From contig OZ017769.1 of NCBI GenBank assembly GCA_963969345.1, positions 2,547,600-2,611,599 of the forward strand: 64,000 bases of DNA. The letters are read 5' to 3'. Shown piece after piece: positions 11,969 to 21,438 of the stretch (within the stretch, counting starts at the first letter, position 1; each line of letters begins with the position of its first letter). The stretch is from Turbatrix aceti (taxonomy: Eukaryota > Nematoda > Chromadorea > Rhabditida > Panagrolaimidae). Below the pieces are notes generated by a model that saw only the letters and a program-made list of their open reading frames with translations, was not told the origin of the DNA and made no database searches. Both the position numbers and the translations under genes were made by a program.

Positions 11969-12958
11969 ATGTTCTTCAAACTGGTTGTAGTTTTTTTGTC
12001 CACGTGCTGCGGTATTTTAAGTGCAATTCTAATTGTTATCATCTGTAAGAACCCCCAGCTTCGTCAGCACAATGCTTATAAATTTATTGTTATTATTAGC
12101 ATTCTAAACATTTGTCAAATAGTTGGTCGTGAAGTATTTCATGAAATCTTTGAAGTTTTTCCAAAAATCAAAGAAGGGGGGTATGCAATGGCAACGCGTA
12201 TAGCAATTGTAAATGGCGCAAATGCTGCCTACGGAATCACAAGTTTCTTGTTGTCATTAAATCGTTGTGTGTCCTTTTTTTATCCTTTCGTCGAGCAACA
12301 TATATTTTCGTCGTATGGCATGAAATTGTGGTACGCAATCATAACGTGTGATTTTTTGATCTTTGCTGCATCCTTGGATTTGGAGCCAATCAAAAATGTT
12401 ATATCGATAGTCAGCTTCCTAACTTCGGAATGCATGTACATTGTAATATTTTTTGGAGTTGTCTATAAAGTAAGTTTTTTTCGACTGATCTTACATAATA
12501 AATAGTACAAAATGTTGCAGAGAAAAAAACACGGAACAGTTTCAAAGTATAAATCTGATATAAAAATTATCACTAATTCCGGTATCATAACAACATTAAA
12601 CTTGTTGATAAGTCTGCAAGAAATATTTTGTTATATATGTTATGGTCATTACATACTCGGAACTATCCGCCAGTTTTTATATGTTCTAAATTATGGATTT
12701 AACTCCATAATTTTCTTCACGTTATCCGGGTTGGTTCTTTTTTATTTCTTACTTTTCAAGCAATGCATGAGTATATTTTTTCAGCATCAAAATAAAAAAA
12801 ACGGTTTCACAAAGTGTTACACCTCTGTCGACGGTCACAGTGGCAAACCAGAACTACGCCCGCAACATACAACATGCAGCAAATACGCGCCCACGCGATG
12901 GTCTCAGCACGATGGTGCCGATACGTTAGGCAAGCTCATCTTTCTTTTGAACGAATGA
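11969..12958 (+). CDS. serpentine chemoreceptor, Srx-like (copy G1)
   Basis: Two exons, 11969-12469 and 12521-12958, joined by a 51-nt intron (GTAAGT...TTGCAG) in phase 0; about 312 residues. The first exon holds TM1 (LSTCCGILSAILIVIIC), TM2, TM3 ending in the LSLNRCVSFFYP motif that occupies the DRY position in nematode Srx/Srt-type receptors, TM4 and TM5. The second begins RKKHG and carries TM6 and TM7 (FNSIIFFTLSGLVLFY). These are olfactory-type G-protein-coupled receptors of sensory neurons. Two relatives lie in the window (28946-29794 and 32698-33845). This copy has a longer C-terminal tail because its frame stays open past the point where the others stop. Subfamily Srx is an inference from motif spacing. 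Confidence 0.75.
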
Positions 12959-13084
12959 ATTTTTTGCTTACCCCTAATAAATTGCCAAAAACAAATTATA
13001 AAAAAATTTTCTGATGATGGATTCTGGAGATTGGGAACAGTGCACGCTGTGTTTCGTATGTTGCTTCAGTTCCACACACACTCG

Positions 13085-13258
13085 AACAGCAGAGTGGGTG
13101 CTTGCGTAGAGCAACTGGTATCGAAGGCTTTGTGGAAGTCGACAAAGATAGCGTACAAAAGCAAGTTGAACTCACCGCATTTTTCCGCCAGGATGTTCAG
13201 CGCATCAATGTGTGACAATGTCGAAAAAATTGTTTCCGGTACCCGACTTGTTCAATGG
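13085..13258 (-). pseudogene. RTE-type LINE reverse transcriptase fragment
   Basis: The reverse complement encodes EQVGYRK, then after a one-base frameshift STLSHIDALNILAEKCGEFN and YAIFVDFHKAFDTS. This matches the order of the RTE-clade reverse-transcriptase block (E-Q-x-G-F-R, H-I, F-V-D-[YF]-x-K-A-F-D), where FVD contains the first catalytic Asp. No further domains are present, so it is a decayed fragment. It shows that RTE-like elements, the likely source of the (AAATA)-tailed insertions at 15.3 and 51.2 kb, exist in this genome. Confidence 0.75.
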
Positions 13259-13680
13259 GAATAGCGTTAGTTTCGTCACATCGTCGCTGGATTCTGTTTC
13301 TAATAATTTTCTGGCGGCTTTGTATTTACAACGGCGGTAGCAAGAAGATCGGTCAAGTCTCAAAAATTTTTAATAATGAGAAAAAAAAATTTTTGATTCT
13401 CATTGAAACTTCTTATCCTACTAAAGTGCAGGCAACGCTAAAATCAGGCCCATCAGCCTAGCATAGTGCTTTCAGACTGGCGCTGAATGCGGGAATGTGA
13501 TTGTTGGGCTACAAAGAGGTTCTGTTCTCCGTGCTAATGCAGTTAAAATGGAATACACAGTAGCGTAAACGCTTTTCGCCATGAGAATCTCACAAGAGAT
13601 AATAGTACAACCGCAACCCCTACGCGTTTTAAAAGTGAAAAGATTGTTGTTGCTATCTAAAAGTGCATAAAATTCTAGCG

Positions 13681-13687
13681 TATAAAA
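13681..13687 (+). promoter_or_regulatory. TATA box of the Cys-rich peptide gene
   Basis: TATAAAA lies 82 bp upstream of the ATG at 13769. The saposin-like and lectin-like genes of this cluster have TATA boxes 50-60 bp upstream, so this is the same promoter style. Confidence 0.5.
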
Positions 13688-13768
13688 GACCACAAGTGTC
13701 ACCAGGAAATCATAACTCGCATTGAATCTTGCAACCGAGCACCCTCATCGACACCGATCGTTCCAACA

Positions 13769-13981
13769 ATGAAGCTATTCTTCGGCTACCTACTCGTTTT
13801 GGTTTTCTTCATGTGCCTTGTTAACAACAGTACGGCTGACTTCACCGGGGAAACTGCGGCAGACAAATGTCAAGGCTGCCACACTGATCAAAACTGCACG
13901 GATAATGGTTGTCCTGGATCTTGTATATTATTCTCTAGTTCTTCTGAAAAATTACTCTCTTCATCTTACTGCGGTGTTTAA
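13769..13981 (+). CDS. small secreted Cys-rich peptide (70 aa)
   Basis: Single-exon ORF with a signal peptide (core YLLVLVFFMCLVNNSTADF) and a mature part of about 46 residues holding six Cys in the pattern CxxC, C, C, C, C, followed by a Ser-rich stretch and a terminal CGV. The arrangement suggests a disulfide-stabilised effector or defence peptide; I recognise no family. The last codons are repeated at about 18400-18440 in the duplicated block downstream, so a second copy once existed there. Confidence 0.6.
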   Translation: MKLFFGYLLVLVFFMCLVNNSTADFTGETAADKCQGCHTDQNCTDNGCPGSCILFSSSSEKLLSSSYCGV

Positions 13982-14380
13982 TGACAGATACAAAATTTTT
14001 TGACACTTGTTTGAAACAACACATGTCTGGTTTTAAAAAGTTTCAATAAATGCATCCTATAAAAAAGGCACGTTGGAAAGTTCACAGGTTTCCTTTTTTC
14101 GAAAAAGTTGTGTGCAAATCGGAAAAAAATATCAGTACCATCAAATTTTAAATTTAAAGCATTTATTGAAACCCCCTCAGATAAAGTAACCACCTATGCA
14201 ATTGAATTTTTTTTACTATTGACATAGTTTTTTTATGAAAAGGACAAGAAGCAGAAGTTACTAAAAAGTGTAAAAATAACTACATTTGACACTTTTCTAG
14301 GCCTACATTTGCGTTTCCGCGCTTTTTTGAGTTTTATCGAGACGAAAATACGATAACCCGAATAGTTTTGTCGTTTGCAC

Positions 14381-14583
14381 CAGAGTTGTCGACCGAGCCA
14401 AAATTACCGAGCCGAGCATTCGAGCCGCTCGGCTCGGCTCGGTAATCTTCGAGCCGAGCATTCGAGCCGCTCGGCTCGGCTCGATTTTTTCGAGCCGAGC
14501 ATTCGAGCGAGCGGCTCGGCTCGCTCGGCTCGCTCGAATGCTCGAAATGCTCGGCTCGATGCTCGGCTCGGTCGACAACTCTG
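14381..14583. mobile_element. hAT-type MITE rich in GCCGAGC
   Basis: 203 bp bounded by perfect inverted termini CAGAGTTGTCGACCGAGC and flanked by an 8-bp target-site duplication GTTTGCAC (14373-14380 and 14584-14591). The paralogous block has the empty site with a single GTTTGCAC (about 18834). The 8-bp duplication and CAGAG-type ends indicate the hAT superfamily. The interior is a foldback built from repeats of GCTCGG/CCGAGC. No coding capacity. Confidence 0.92.
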
Positions 14584-14749
14584 GTTTGCACAATTTTGTA
14601 CGAAGGGGTTTCGCGGTTTATTAGGTGTGCGCTGGCGGTACAATCATGCACTCAACACTATCACAATATTTATAACATGAATACGAAAATTATAACGTAA
14701 ATAGTACAACTATTCATGGTACAACTGCCAAACAGCACAAAACATAGCT

Positions 14750-15072
14750 TTAGCACAATTTTATGGTAGCACAGATTAGTTCTGATGATGTACCTTGTTC
14801 TAATAGCTTCAGAATTTCGGTCCCATGATTCTTGACGATAGAATAGCACATTTCGCCTTCTGAAATCCGCGCTCATGTTTCTGCCGTGATCTGAAAATAA
14901 ATATTATTATGCTATACGAAAACGTTGAGCTTACTTCTTTGGCGCCGCCTGTCCTGATGATGTATTCAAAATATCCCACGATTTGAATACATTTTTTGCA
15001 ATCAGTATATAAACTGTCGACTGCAAAGGACGCGGCAAGGAGGAGAAAGATGATTCCAGCGACTTGTTTCAT
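14750..15072 (-). pseudogene. saposin-like secreted protein, broken by an in-frame stop
   Basis: Two exons as in the family: 14935-15072 (signal peptide and first CxxC of the saposin-B domain) and 14750-14890. In the second exon the TGC codon of the third conserved Cys is TGA, five codons after the splice. Five further codons are missing compared with the copy at 19341. The rest of the frame stays open to the normal stop, including the last three Cys, so decay is recent. The TATA box (TTTTATA at 15122-15128) and the upstream block are intact. See the 35180 copy for family function. Confidence 0.85.
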
Positions 15073-15309
15073 GGTTGTACAACTATGCTGTGGATTGACA
15101 AAAAAGGCATCACAGTGCTTCTTTTATACACACAAAATCTGGAAAGGCAATCAAGCTTTTACGTGTGCACTTTGCGTCTACGTGATGACGCCTAAAACGA
15201 ATATCAAACCTAATCAAATTTTTAGGATAAAAAGACGGCGTCCCAGACACATACAAAAAAATATTAACTTTTTTCTGGGACTGCAATTAAAAAAGAATAC
15301 AGAAAGGAG

Positions 15310-15430
15310 AGAAATCGCGACCAAAACGAATCGAGACATTTACGCCTACGTGGACGTCATTTGTGCCTCCTAACATCTGGTCTAATGATAACTAACCACT
15401 GAGTAATGGTGAAATAAATAAATAAATAAA
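15310..15430 (+). mobile_element. 5'-truncated non-LTR retroposon with AAATA tail
   Basis: 121 bp inserted between an 11-bp target-site duplication ACAGAAAGGAG (15299-15309 and 15431-15441); the paralogous block at about 19565 is uninterrupted. It ends ...GAGTAATGGTGAAATAAATAAATAAATAAA. The same 3' end occurs at 51192-51238 and, inverted, at about 19813-19870. A shared 3' end with variable 5' length and long direct repeats is the hallmark of target-primed LINE integration. Confidence 0.9.
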
Positions 15431-15769
15431 ACAGAAAGGAGCGATCACAAAAACATAAAATAGAATACAGACAGGAGAACTTACTATCAGAATAGAATGC
15501 CGATTCTGAGGACATGTCTAGGGGGCTGGTCAAAGCGTTGTTCACTGTTTTTCCACGTCTGACTGAGTGCACGACTTCATGTCAGAGTATTATAAACCGA
15601 AGCCTGTTTAGTTTGCCATGACAATAAATTCTTTTATCATTTACATTATTTGTAGATTTAAATTGTAATTTTTTTTTGCGTCGAGACCTATTGACGCGTA
15701 GTGTTTTTTTACGAAAAAAATTGCAAAATGCCAAAACGAGGCTAAAATAATCACGTTTTGGCATTTTCA

Positions 15770-15897
15770 GCCCCCGCAAGTTACCATGAAAATGACACTC
15801 CTTGGTCATGCCAACCTTTATAATTGGTCCGACAACCCATAAAACTGGTGTGACATGTTATGGTTCTACGAGCATTTTTGGCATTTTAGCATTGAAA
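15770..15897 (+). promoter_or_regulatory. conserved upstream block of the 7TM family with acceptor
   Basis: The sequence from CAGCCCCCGCAAGTTACC through TATAATTGGTCCGACAACCC is repeated before the 7TM genes at 21439 and 23339. It ends in GGCATTTTAG followed by CATTGAAAATG. The acceptor 8 nt before the ATG is kept at all four genes (TTCACTTCAG at 51 kb), so these mRNAs are probably trans-spliced or have a 5' UTR exon. Small frames starting inside the block are broken in one copy (an extra A at 23281-23285), arguing against translation there. Confidence 0.55.
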
Positions 15898-18174
15898 ATG
15901 TGGTCCTACGTGGTTGCAAGCTATTTCCAGGTTTTGATCATCATTCTTTGCATCTTTGTCTTGCTCGGTATCCGAAAGGCTTATAAACACCGTGATGTTC
16001 GTCACGATTCGTTCATCTACATTTCATACCTTGCCATGTTTTTCTACATCGGACAAATGGTGTCATACGAAGATGCTTTCTTGACAGGAATCGCTACAAG
16101 GGTTAGTGTTCTGGAATTCATATTTTAATAAGAATTACAATTTCAGAAAACAGCTGTCGATTTTCCAGTGGGATCCTTGAAATTCTGGGAGTATGCGCTC
16201 ATTTGTTTTCCGTATTACGTTCCGTTACTCCTAAACATCAATTGGGTATTTTACTTTTACTGTCACTCGGCTTGGCTCCGCCTCTTTAAACCGCCCCACA
16301 GCAGCAATCTGGCTCCGGCTTTCATGGTTTTACTCACAAAAAAATGACTCGAATGGACATGTTCCATTAAAAAATTTGTATCGATATTCATTACCCGCAA
16401 TGGACAAAATCCATTAATTCTCGAAAAAAACTTTTACCCGTAAAAGACAAAATTCAAAATTTGAGAAATGGAAAATGTCTTTTATATTGAAAAGATTTTG
16501 ACCCTCGAAAAAACAAAAACAGATGCAAACTAATTTGCATGTGTGTTTTAAATGAAAAATGTCCATTAAATTGAAAAGACTTATTGATAATCAAAAACAA
16601 AAACAAATGCAAAATAATTTGCAAGTGTTTGTGGCGATGGGTTTGAAAAAATGACAAAAGTCGAAAACGAGCTTTTGTCATTTTTTCTTCTTATCGTGAT
16701 TCCCGGCGCGATTTTTTGCGCATTTTTGCATTATGAACTTAAAATTATAATAATTTTTGTCCTATCGTTTTCATTCATGTTTTCAATTGTGTTTGTTTAT
16801 AAGTGCTTTGCTGCTATGTTGTTTCCCTCCGTCGTATATTTTCTGCTCGCCGTCAACGGCTGTGCTTAGCACAGTGTGCTACTTAGACGAATTGTTGATT
16901 GACTCCAACCATGGTAAGAATTTTGCCCGAGTAATATTTACTGTTTGGGGTTTGCATGACATGTGTTTTTCTAACAAAACCGTATAGTCGTCAGTTGGCA
17001 ATGTTGTGGTTTTGATTCTGCGTGTTGTTAGTATTTTGAGGTTGGCGTTTGAGTTTGGGGAAAAATAGGTTGATGACGATTGGATGGAGATTTGTTGATT
17101 ACGGCGTTTCAAAACTGCATGCCTTGCCAAAGCACTACTATACAACTTGTTAGAAAAACACATGTCATGCACCTCAAGACCATTTTTTTCATGAAGTATT
17201 TTCATTTTTTAGGATGCCAATGTTATTGCCGCCGCCGAAATCGACATCTTCGGAATCGTCCTCAAGCTTCCCTCTCATCGAATCAATCAGATCAAGTGAC
17301 CGTTAACTCGACAACGTAATTTTTTGTCTGTTTGAATGTAATTTGTTGTTTATATGTATGATATCGTTGGTAAATAGAAATGACCTACTGTAGCAAAACG
17401 CGTGGGTGGAATGGGGTCAGAGCAGAACGAAATTGCGGCGAAAGAATATTCATGACACTTTGCCAAGCTTTGGGGAATGGACATTGTCTTTCAAGGATAA
17501 TGGACTTTATCTATTCAACCCGAGGGAATGGACTTGTCTATTATTGCATGAAACGATTGACATGTCCATTACTTGGGATTGACATTTCAATTACCGGTGA
17601 ATATCATTTTTTTGTGAGTACCAGCGCACTTTGTTGTCATGTGTTTTCTTTTGCAATGCCATCTTCGAGTAGAAAATGATACATTGGTTTTTAGGCGGAT
17701 TTGTTCAAGCGGCATAGAATTTCTGAGGAAAGTGAGTAAGAATCATCCCGGTTCACAATTGAAAGACATGTTTTTAAGTGGTGGAAAAACGTCATACTTT
17801 TCCCAATGTACTGCAGCTGCCTCATCTACATTCCTTGTGGACATTCTATCCTATGGAAGTGGCTCAAAACCAGACACACCGACAGATATTGGAGACAGTT
17901 TTTAGGCAGCTGTATTTTTGGGGGCATTCAGTACAGTTTCCTACTTTATTTCAACTCGTTTGTGGATTTTGTTTTTTTGGACCACACTACAATACTCCTC
18001 CACATAGCCACAGTTTTGTGGGTGGATGAAGAAGTTCGTCACTACACTTACACACTTGTCATCGAATTTTTCAATCCGACTATTCCTAGAGCCGTCAATC
18101 CATCATCGTTGCAAAGTGAAACTGCAGATGACGTTGTGGACGGATTTGATCCAAAAACTATTGAGAAGATTTAA
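15898..18174 (+). pseudogene. unrecognised 7TM protein, copy 1, interrupted by a transposon
   Basis: Exons 15898-16101, 16147-16332 continuing at 17621-17731, and 17779-18174, with introns of 45 and 47 nt in the same positions and phases as the intact copies. The second exon is split by a 1286-bp element inserted at a TA; everything on both sides of the insertion is in frame and free of stops. The transposon itself contains stops in all frames, so the uninterrupted product cannot be made unless the element is removed. Family features are described under the 21439 copy. Kept as a pseudogene, very recently inactivated. Confidence 0.8.
16333..17618. mobile_element. TA-target DNA transposon, non-autonomous (1286 bp)
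   Basis: Perfect terminal inverted repeats CTCACAAAAAAATGA / TCATTTTTTTGTGAG flanked by TA (16331-16332 and 17619-17620). Inside each end lie many short repeats of the type ATGGACATGTCCATT in both orientations. A second inverted pair (TGCATGACATGTGTTTTTCTAA at about 16955 and its complement at about 17150) forms an inner foldback. The longest frame (16651-16869) encodes hydrophobic residues and has no DDE or HTH features. The TA duplication suggests Tc1/mariner-like mobilisation. It sits in an exon of the 7TM gene. Confidence 0.88.
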
Positions 18175-18404
18175 TTCGGTAACTAGCATTTCAAAATCGT
18201 CAGAACAATCTTCTTCTGCACTGGATTTCGGATCAGATGACGGATCGGACCGATCGACCAAAATTTTGTATATCCAATTTTGATATATAAATACATTTCA
18301 TTAAAAAAATACGTCACATTAATACCAAATTTGTTGGATTGAATATACGTTTGTTTTAATTTTTGTACAGTGTTTGTGAATCTTGTATGTTCTCTTTATC
18401 TTCT

Positions 18405-19740
18405 GCAGAATTTTACTCCTTATCTTACTGCGGTGTTTAATGACAGATACAAAATTTTTTGACACTTGTTTGAAACAACACATGTCTGGTTTTAAAAAGT
18501 TTAAATAAATGCATCCTATAAAAAAGGCACGTTGGAAAGTTCACAGGTTTCCTTTTTTCGAAAAAGTTGTGTGCAAATCGGAAAAAAATATCAGTACCAT
18601 CAAATTTTAAATTTAAAGCATTTATTGAAACCCCCTCAGATAAAGTAACCACCTATGCAATTGAATTTTTTTTACTATTGACATAGTTTTTTTATGAAAA
18701 GGACAAGAAGCAGAAGTTACTAAAAAGTGTAAAAATAACTACATTTGACACGTTTCTAGGTCTACATTTGCGTTTCCGCGCTTTTTTGAGTTTTATCGAG
18801 ACAAAAATACGATATCCCGAATAGTTTTGTGGTTTGCACAATTTTGTACGAAGGGGTTTCGCGGTTTATAAGGTGTGCGCGGGCGGTACAATCATGCACA
18901 CAACACTATCACAATATAACATGAATACGAAAATTATAACGTAAATAGTACAACTATTCATGGTACAACTGCCAAACAGCATTCTGTTTCACAAAATATA
19001 GCTTTAGCACAATTCTATGGAACCACAAATTAGTTCTGGTGATGTACCTTGTTCTAATTGATACACAATAAAGGCCGCATAATTCTTGACGATAAAATAG
19101 CACATTTGGCCAAAGGGAGGATCGCTTAATGAAATCAGCGCGCATGTTTGTGCTGTGATCTGAAAATAAATATTATTATATTATACGAAAACGTTAAGCC
19201 TACCTCTTTGGCGCCGACTCTACTGATGATGTCTTTTATTAGCAATACGACTTTGGTGCATTCTTTGCAATCCGTAGAAAAACTGGCGACTGCAAAGGAC
19301 GCAGCAAGGAGGAGAAAGATGATTCCAGCGACTTGTTTCATGGTTGTACAACTAGGCTGTGGATTGACAAAAAAGGCATCACAGTGCTTCTTTTATACAC
19401 ACAAAATCTGGAAAGGCAATCAAGCTTTTACGTGTGCACTTTGCGTCTACGTGATGACGCCTAAAACGAATATCAAACCTAATCAAATTTTTGGGATAAA
19501 AAGACGGCGTCCCAGACACATACAAAAGAATATTAATTTTTTTCTGGGATTGCAATTAAAAAAGAATACAGAAAGGAGCGATCACAAAAAACATAAAATA
19601 TAATACAGACAGGGGAACTTACTAACAGAATAGAATGCCGATTCTGAGGACATGTCTAGGGGCTGGTCAAATATTATGAACCAAAAAAGTGCCTGTTTAG
19701 TTTGCCATGACAACAAATTCTTTTATCATTAACGTTCTTT
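18405..19740. repeat. segmental duplication, copy 2
   Basis: Counterpart of 13965-15655. It starts with a remnant of the last codons of the Cys-rich peptide gene (about 18390-18440), lacks both transposon insertions and carries an intact saposin-like gene. Confidence 0.9.
19004..19341 (-). CDS. saposin-like secreted protein (97 aa)
   Basis: Exons 19204-19341 and 19004-19159, a 44-nt intron (GTAGGC...TTTCAG), phase 0. Signal peptide MKQVAGIIFLLLAASFAVAS, then one saposin-B domain with six Cys: CKEC, TC, MC, IC and a C-terminal ELC. Single-domain saposin-like proteins in nematodes and amoebae bind membranes and can form pores, acting as intestinal antimicrobials. The promoter has TTTTATA at 19391-19397. 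This is the intact counterpart of the broken copy at 15072 and lies divergently to the small gene and 7TM gene downstream. Confidence 0.82.
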
Positions 19741-19812
19741 GTAAGTTTTTTTTGTAATTTTTTTTATTAACCTTTGTTTTTATGATAAAATTAAAAGTTT
19801 TTATTTTTAAAA

Positions 19813-20140
19813 GTTTATTTATTTATTTATTTCACCGTTACTCAGTGGTTAGTTGTCATTAGACCAGATGTGTCGTCGCCATCGACCCGTCCAGCGACGA
19901 TGTCAACGAAAAGCCGCGCGCCGTCGCTGACTTCGAGCGCCTTCCATAACACCTTTTCTCCCGTCCCCCCCGTACGATCCAGCCGGATATGTATCCGGAC
20001 GCGACCCAATATAAATTTAGCCATATTCTATCATTTTCTTGCTTCACGAATAAACGCACTGTATGAACTTTCGTGACTCTCGACAAGATGTTCGGAGTCA
20101 CAAATGATGTCCACGCAGGCGTCAATGTCTCGAAAACTCA
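19813..20140 (-). mobile_element. LINE 3' end, inverted copy
   Basis: The reverse complement ends ...CATCTGGTCTAATGACAACTAACC...GTGAAATAAATAAATAAATAAA, the tail shared with the 15310 and 51192 insertions. Upstream of the tail is GC-richer sequence with a minus frame (19842-20024) that may be the C-terminal end of an element protein. The 5' limit is unclear. Confidence 0.55.
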
Positions 20141-20197
20141 GAAGTATTATGTCTAATTTTTTGATGTGTTTTTATTTAAATTTTAAATTTGGCAAAA

Positions 20198-20613
20198 TTA
20201 ACTCAGGCGACGAGCATGAGCTGCAAGTTTTCCAGTAGACAAGGGGATGACGTAGTCGACGCGAAAGGTCTCGTTCCAGGTGTTCTTCAGAATCAGATGA
20301 GGAGACTCGTCTTCGGCATCAAAGACCTCTTCGACGCTCTGAAAAATCCAAAATTATAAAATCCAGATTTTTGAACACAAACCTTGACACGGGGATCGTT
20401 AACAATGCTGTCCAGGGGCACGCCTTGAGAAGGCTCCTCCGAAGCATCGTGAACAACCGCCATCCAGCAATCCCAAGATCCGTCATCGGCGCCCAGAACA
20501 ACGGTGCACGGTGGACACCAGATCAGACTTGGCACGGCCGGAACTGCCACCGTGGCGACGATTGGCAGGGCTGCGCCGGCAGTGGCGGCCGTAGCTGCAG
20601 CACCGAGGACCAT
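20198..20613 (-). CDS. small secreted protein of unknown function (123 aa)
   Basis: Exons 20383-20613 and 20198-20338 joined by a 44-nt intron (GTTTGT...TTTCAG) in phase 0. The N-terminus is Ala-rich and hydrophobic (MVLGAAATAATAGAALPIVA), probably a signal peptide or anchor, followed by three Cys around WCPPC and WDCW, a central acidic region and a C-terminal part with NETF glycosylation-like motif ending HARRLS. I do not recognise the family. A remnant of its last exon (ACGAGCATGAGCTGC) is at about 22862-22915 in the next duplicated block, showing that it duplicated with the 7TM gene. Confidence 0.6.
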
Positions 20614-21054
20614 GATACTGAACAGATACGTTAGTTTGAGTTGTTACAAGTTTTTTGGTTGAGAACTGCATGTTATCAGTCAAGAGATCTGCTTTTATGT
20701 ATTTGTGATTTGACAAAGTTACAGATTTTTTATAATTTCACTGATAACGAAGAACATGGAATACAGACACAAATCATTGTTATCAGAGGTATCAGTTGTC
20801 AATTGTTTTCCAACCATCTTGAGCATTTGACAAAAAAAAGTGTAAACAAAGACTGCAGTTAATAAGTTTTTTTTACAATTTTTTGACAAAAAAAGTTTGC
20901 ATTGGGCAAAACTGATGATTCACCGCCTACTACACCAGAAAATTGATTTCTTTTTACTTCCGAAATTTTTTTCTTCATTTTTTTATTACCTTTTTTCTTT
21001 ATTTTTATTATTATTCTTGTCTATCGCTTTGGACAGACAAATGCAAACAAAAAA

Positions 21055-21204
21055 TCAAGAGTCGTTGTTGTTGTCTTGTCCAGATCGTGGTTTGTCGACA
21101 ATTTTGATGGCCCGTTCCACGCAAGCGGCAATGGTGCTTTCTAATAACAGATCCACAAGTCCAGCCAGTGACCCCTCCCGCGCTGGCCAACAAGCTCCCG
21201 CCAT
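21055..21204 (-). CDS. C-terminal exon of a small unknown gene (49 codons shown)
   Basis: A minus-strand frame encodes LVDLLLESTIAACVERAIK and ends SGQDNNNDS. The paralogous segment at 23072-23166 diverged at the DNA level but keeps the same frame, stop and pattern (LLLENVIDAYVQRTIKI...NNNDS), with changes mostly tolerable at protein level. This suggests a real exon under constraint. The ATG at 21204 may be internal; no upstream exon was found. Confidence 0.35.
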   Translation of the reverse strand: MAGACWPAREGSLAGLVDLLLESTIAACVERAIKIVDKPRSGQDNNNDS

Positions 21205-21438
21205 GCCCGATACTCTTCACTATCGCTCTAACTTTTTGTAAGGAGTAATAAATGAAATGATAAAAAATGATTTCACGCAAAGTTAGGCGGATATCACGTT
21301 TTGGCTTTTTTAGCCCCCGCAAGTTACCAAAATTGACACTCCCTGGTCATGCCAACCCTTATAATTGGTCCGACAACCCTTAAAACAGGTGTGGCATGTT
21401 CTGGTTCTACGGGCTGTTTTGGCATTTTAGCATTGAAA

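Larger units (their letters stand above)
13965..15655. repeat. segmental duplication, copy 1
   Basis: From the TTACTGCGGTGTTTAATGAC at the end of the Cys-rich gene to about 15655 the sequence matches 18420-19740 almost base for base. The differences are two clean insertions in this copy (hAT-type MITE at 14381 and retroposon at 15310) plus small changes in the saposin-like gene. Confidence 0.9.

Noticed and set aside
14303..14680. Long Arg/Ser/Ala-rich ORFs on both strands.
   Set aside because: They are translations of the GCCGAGC repeat of the hAT MITE.
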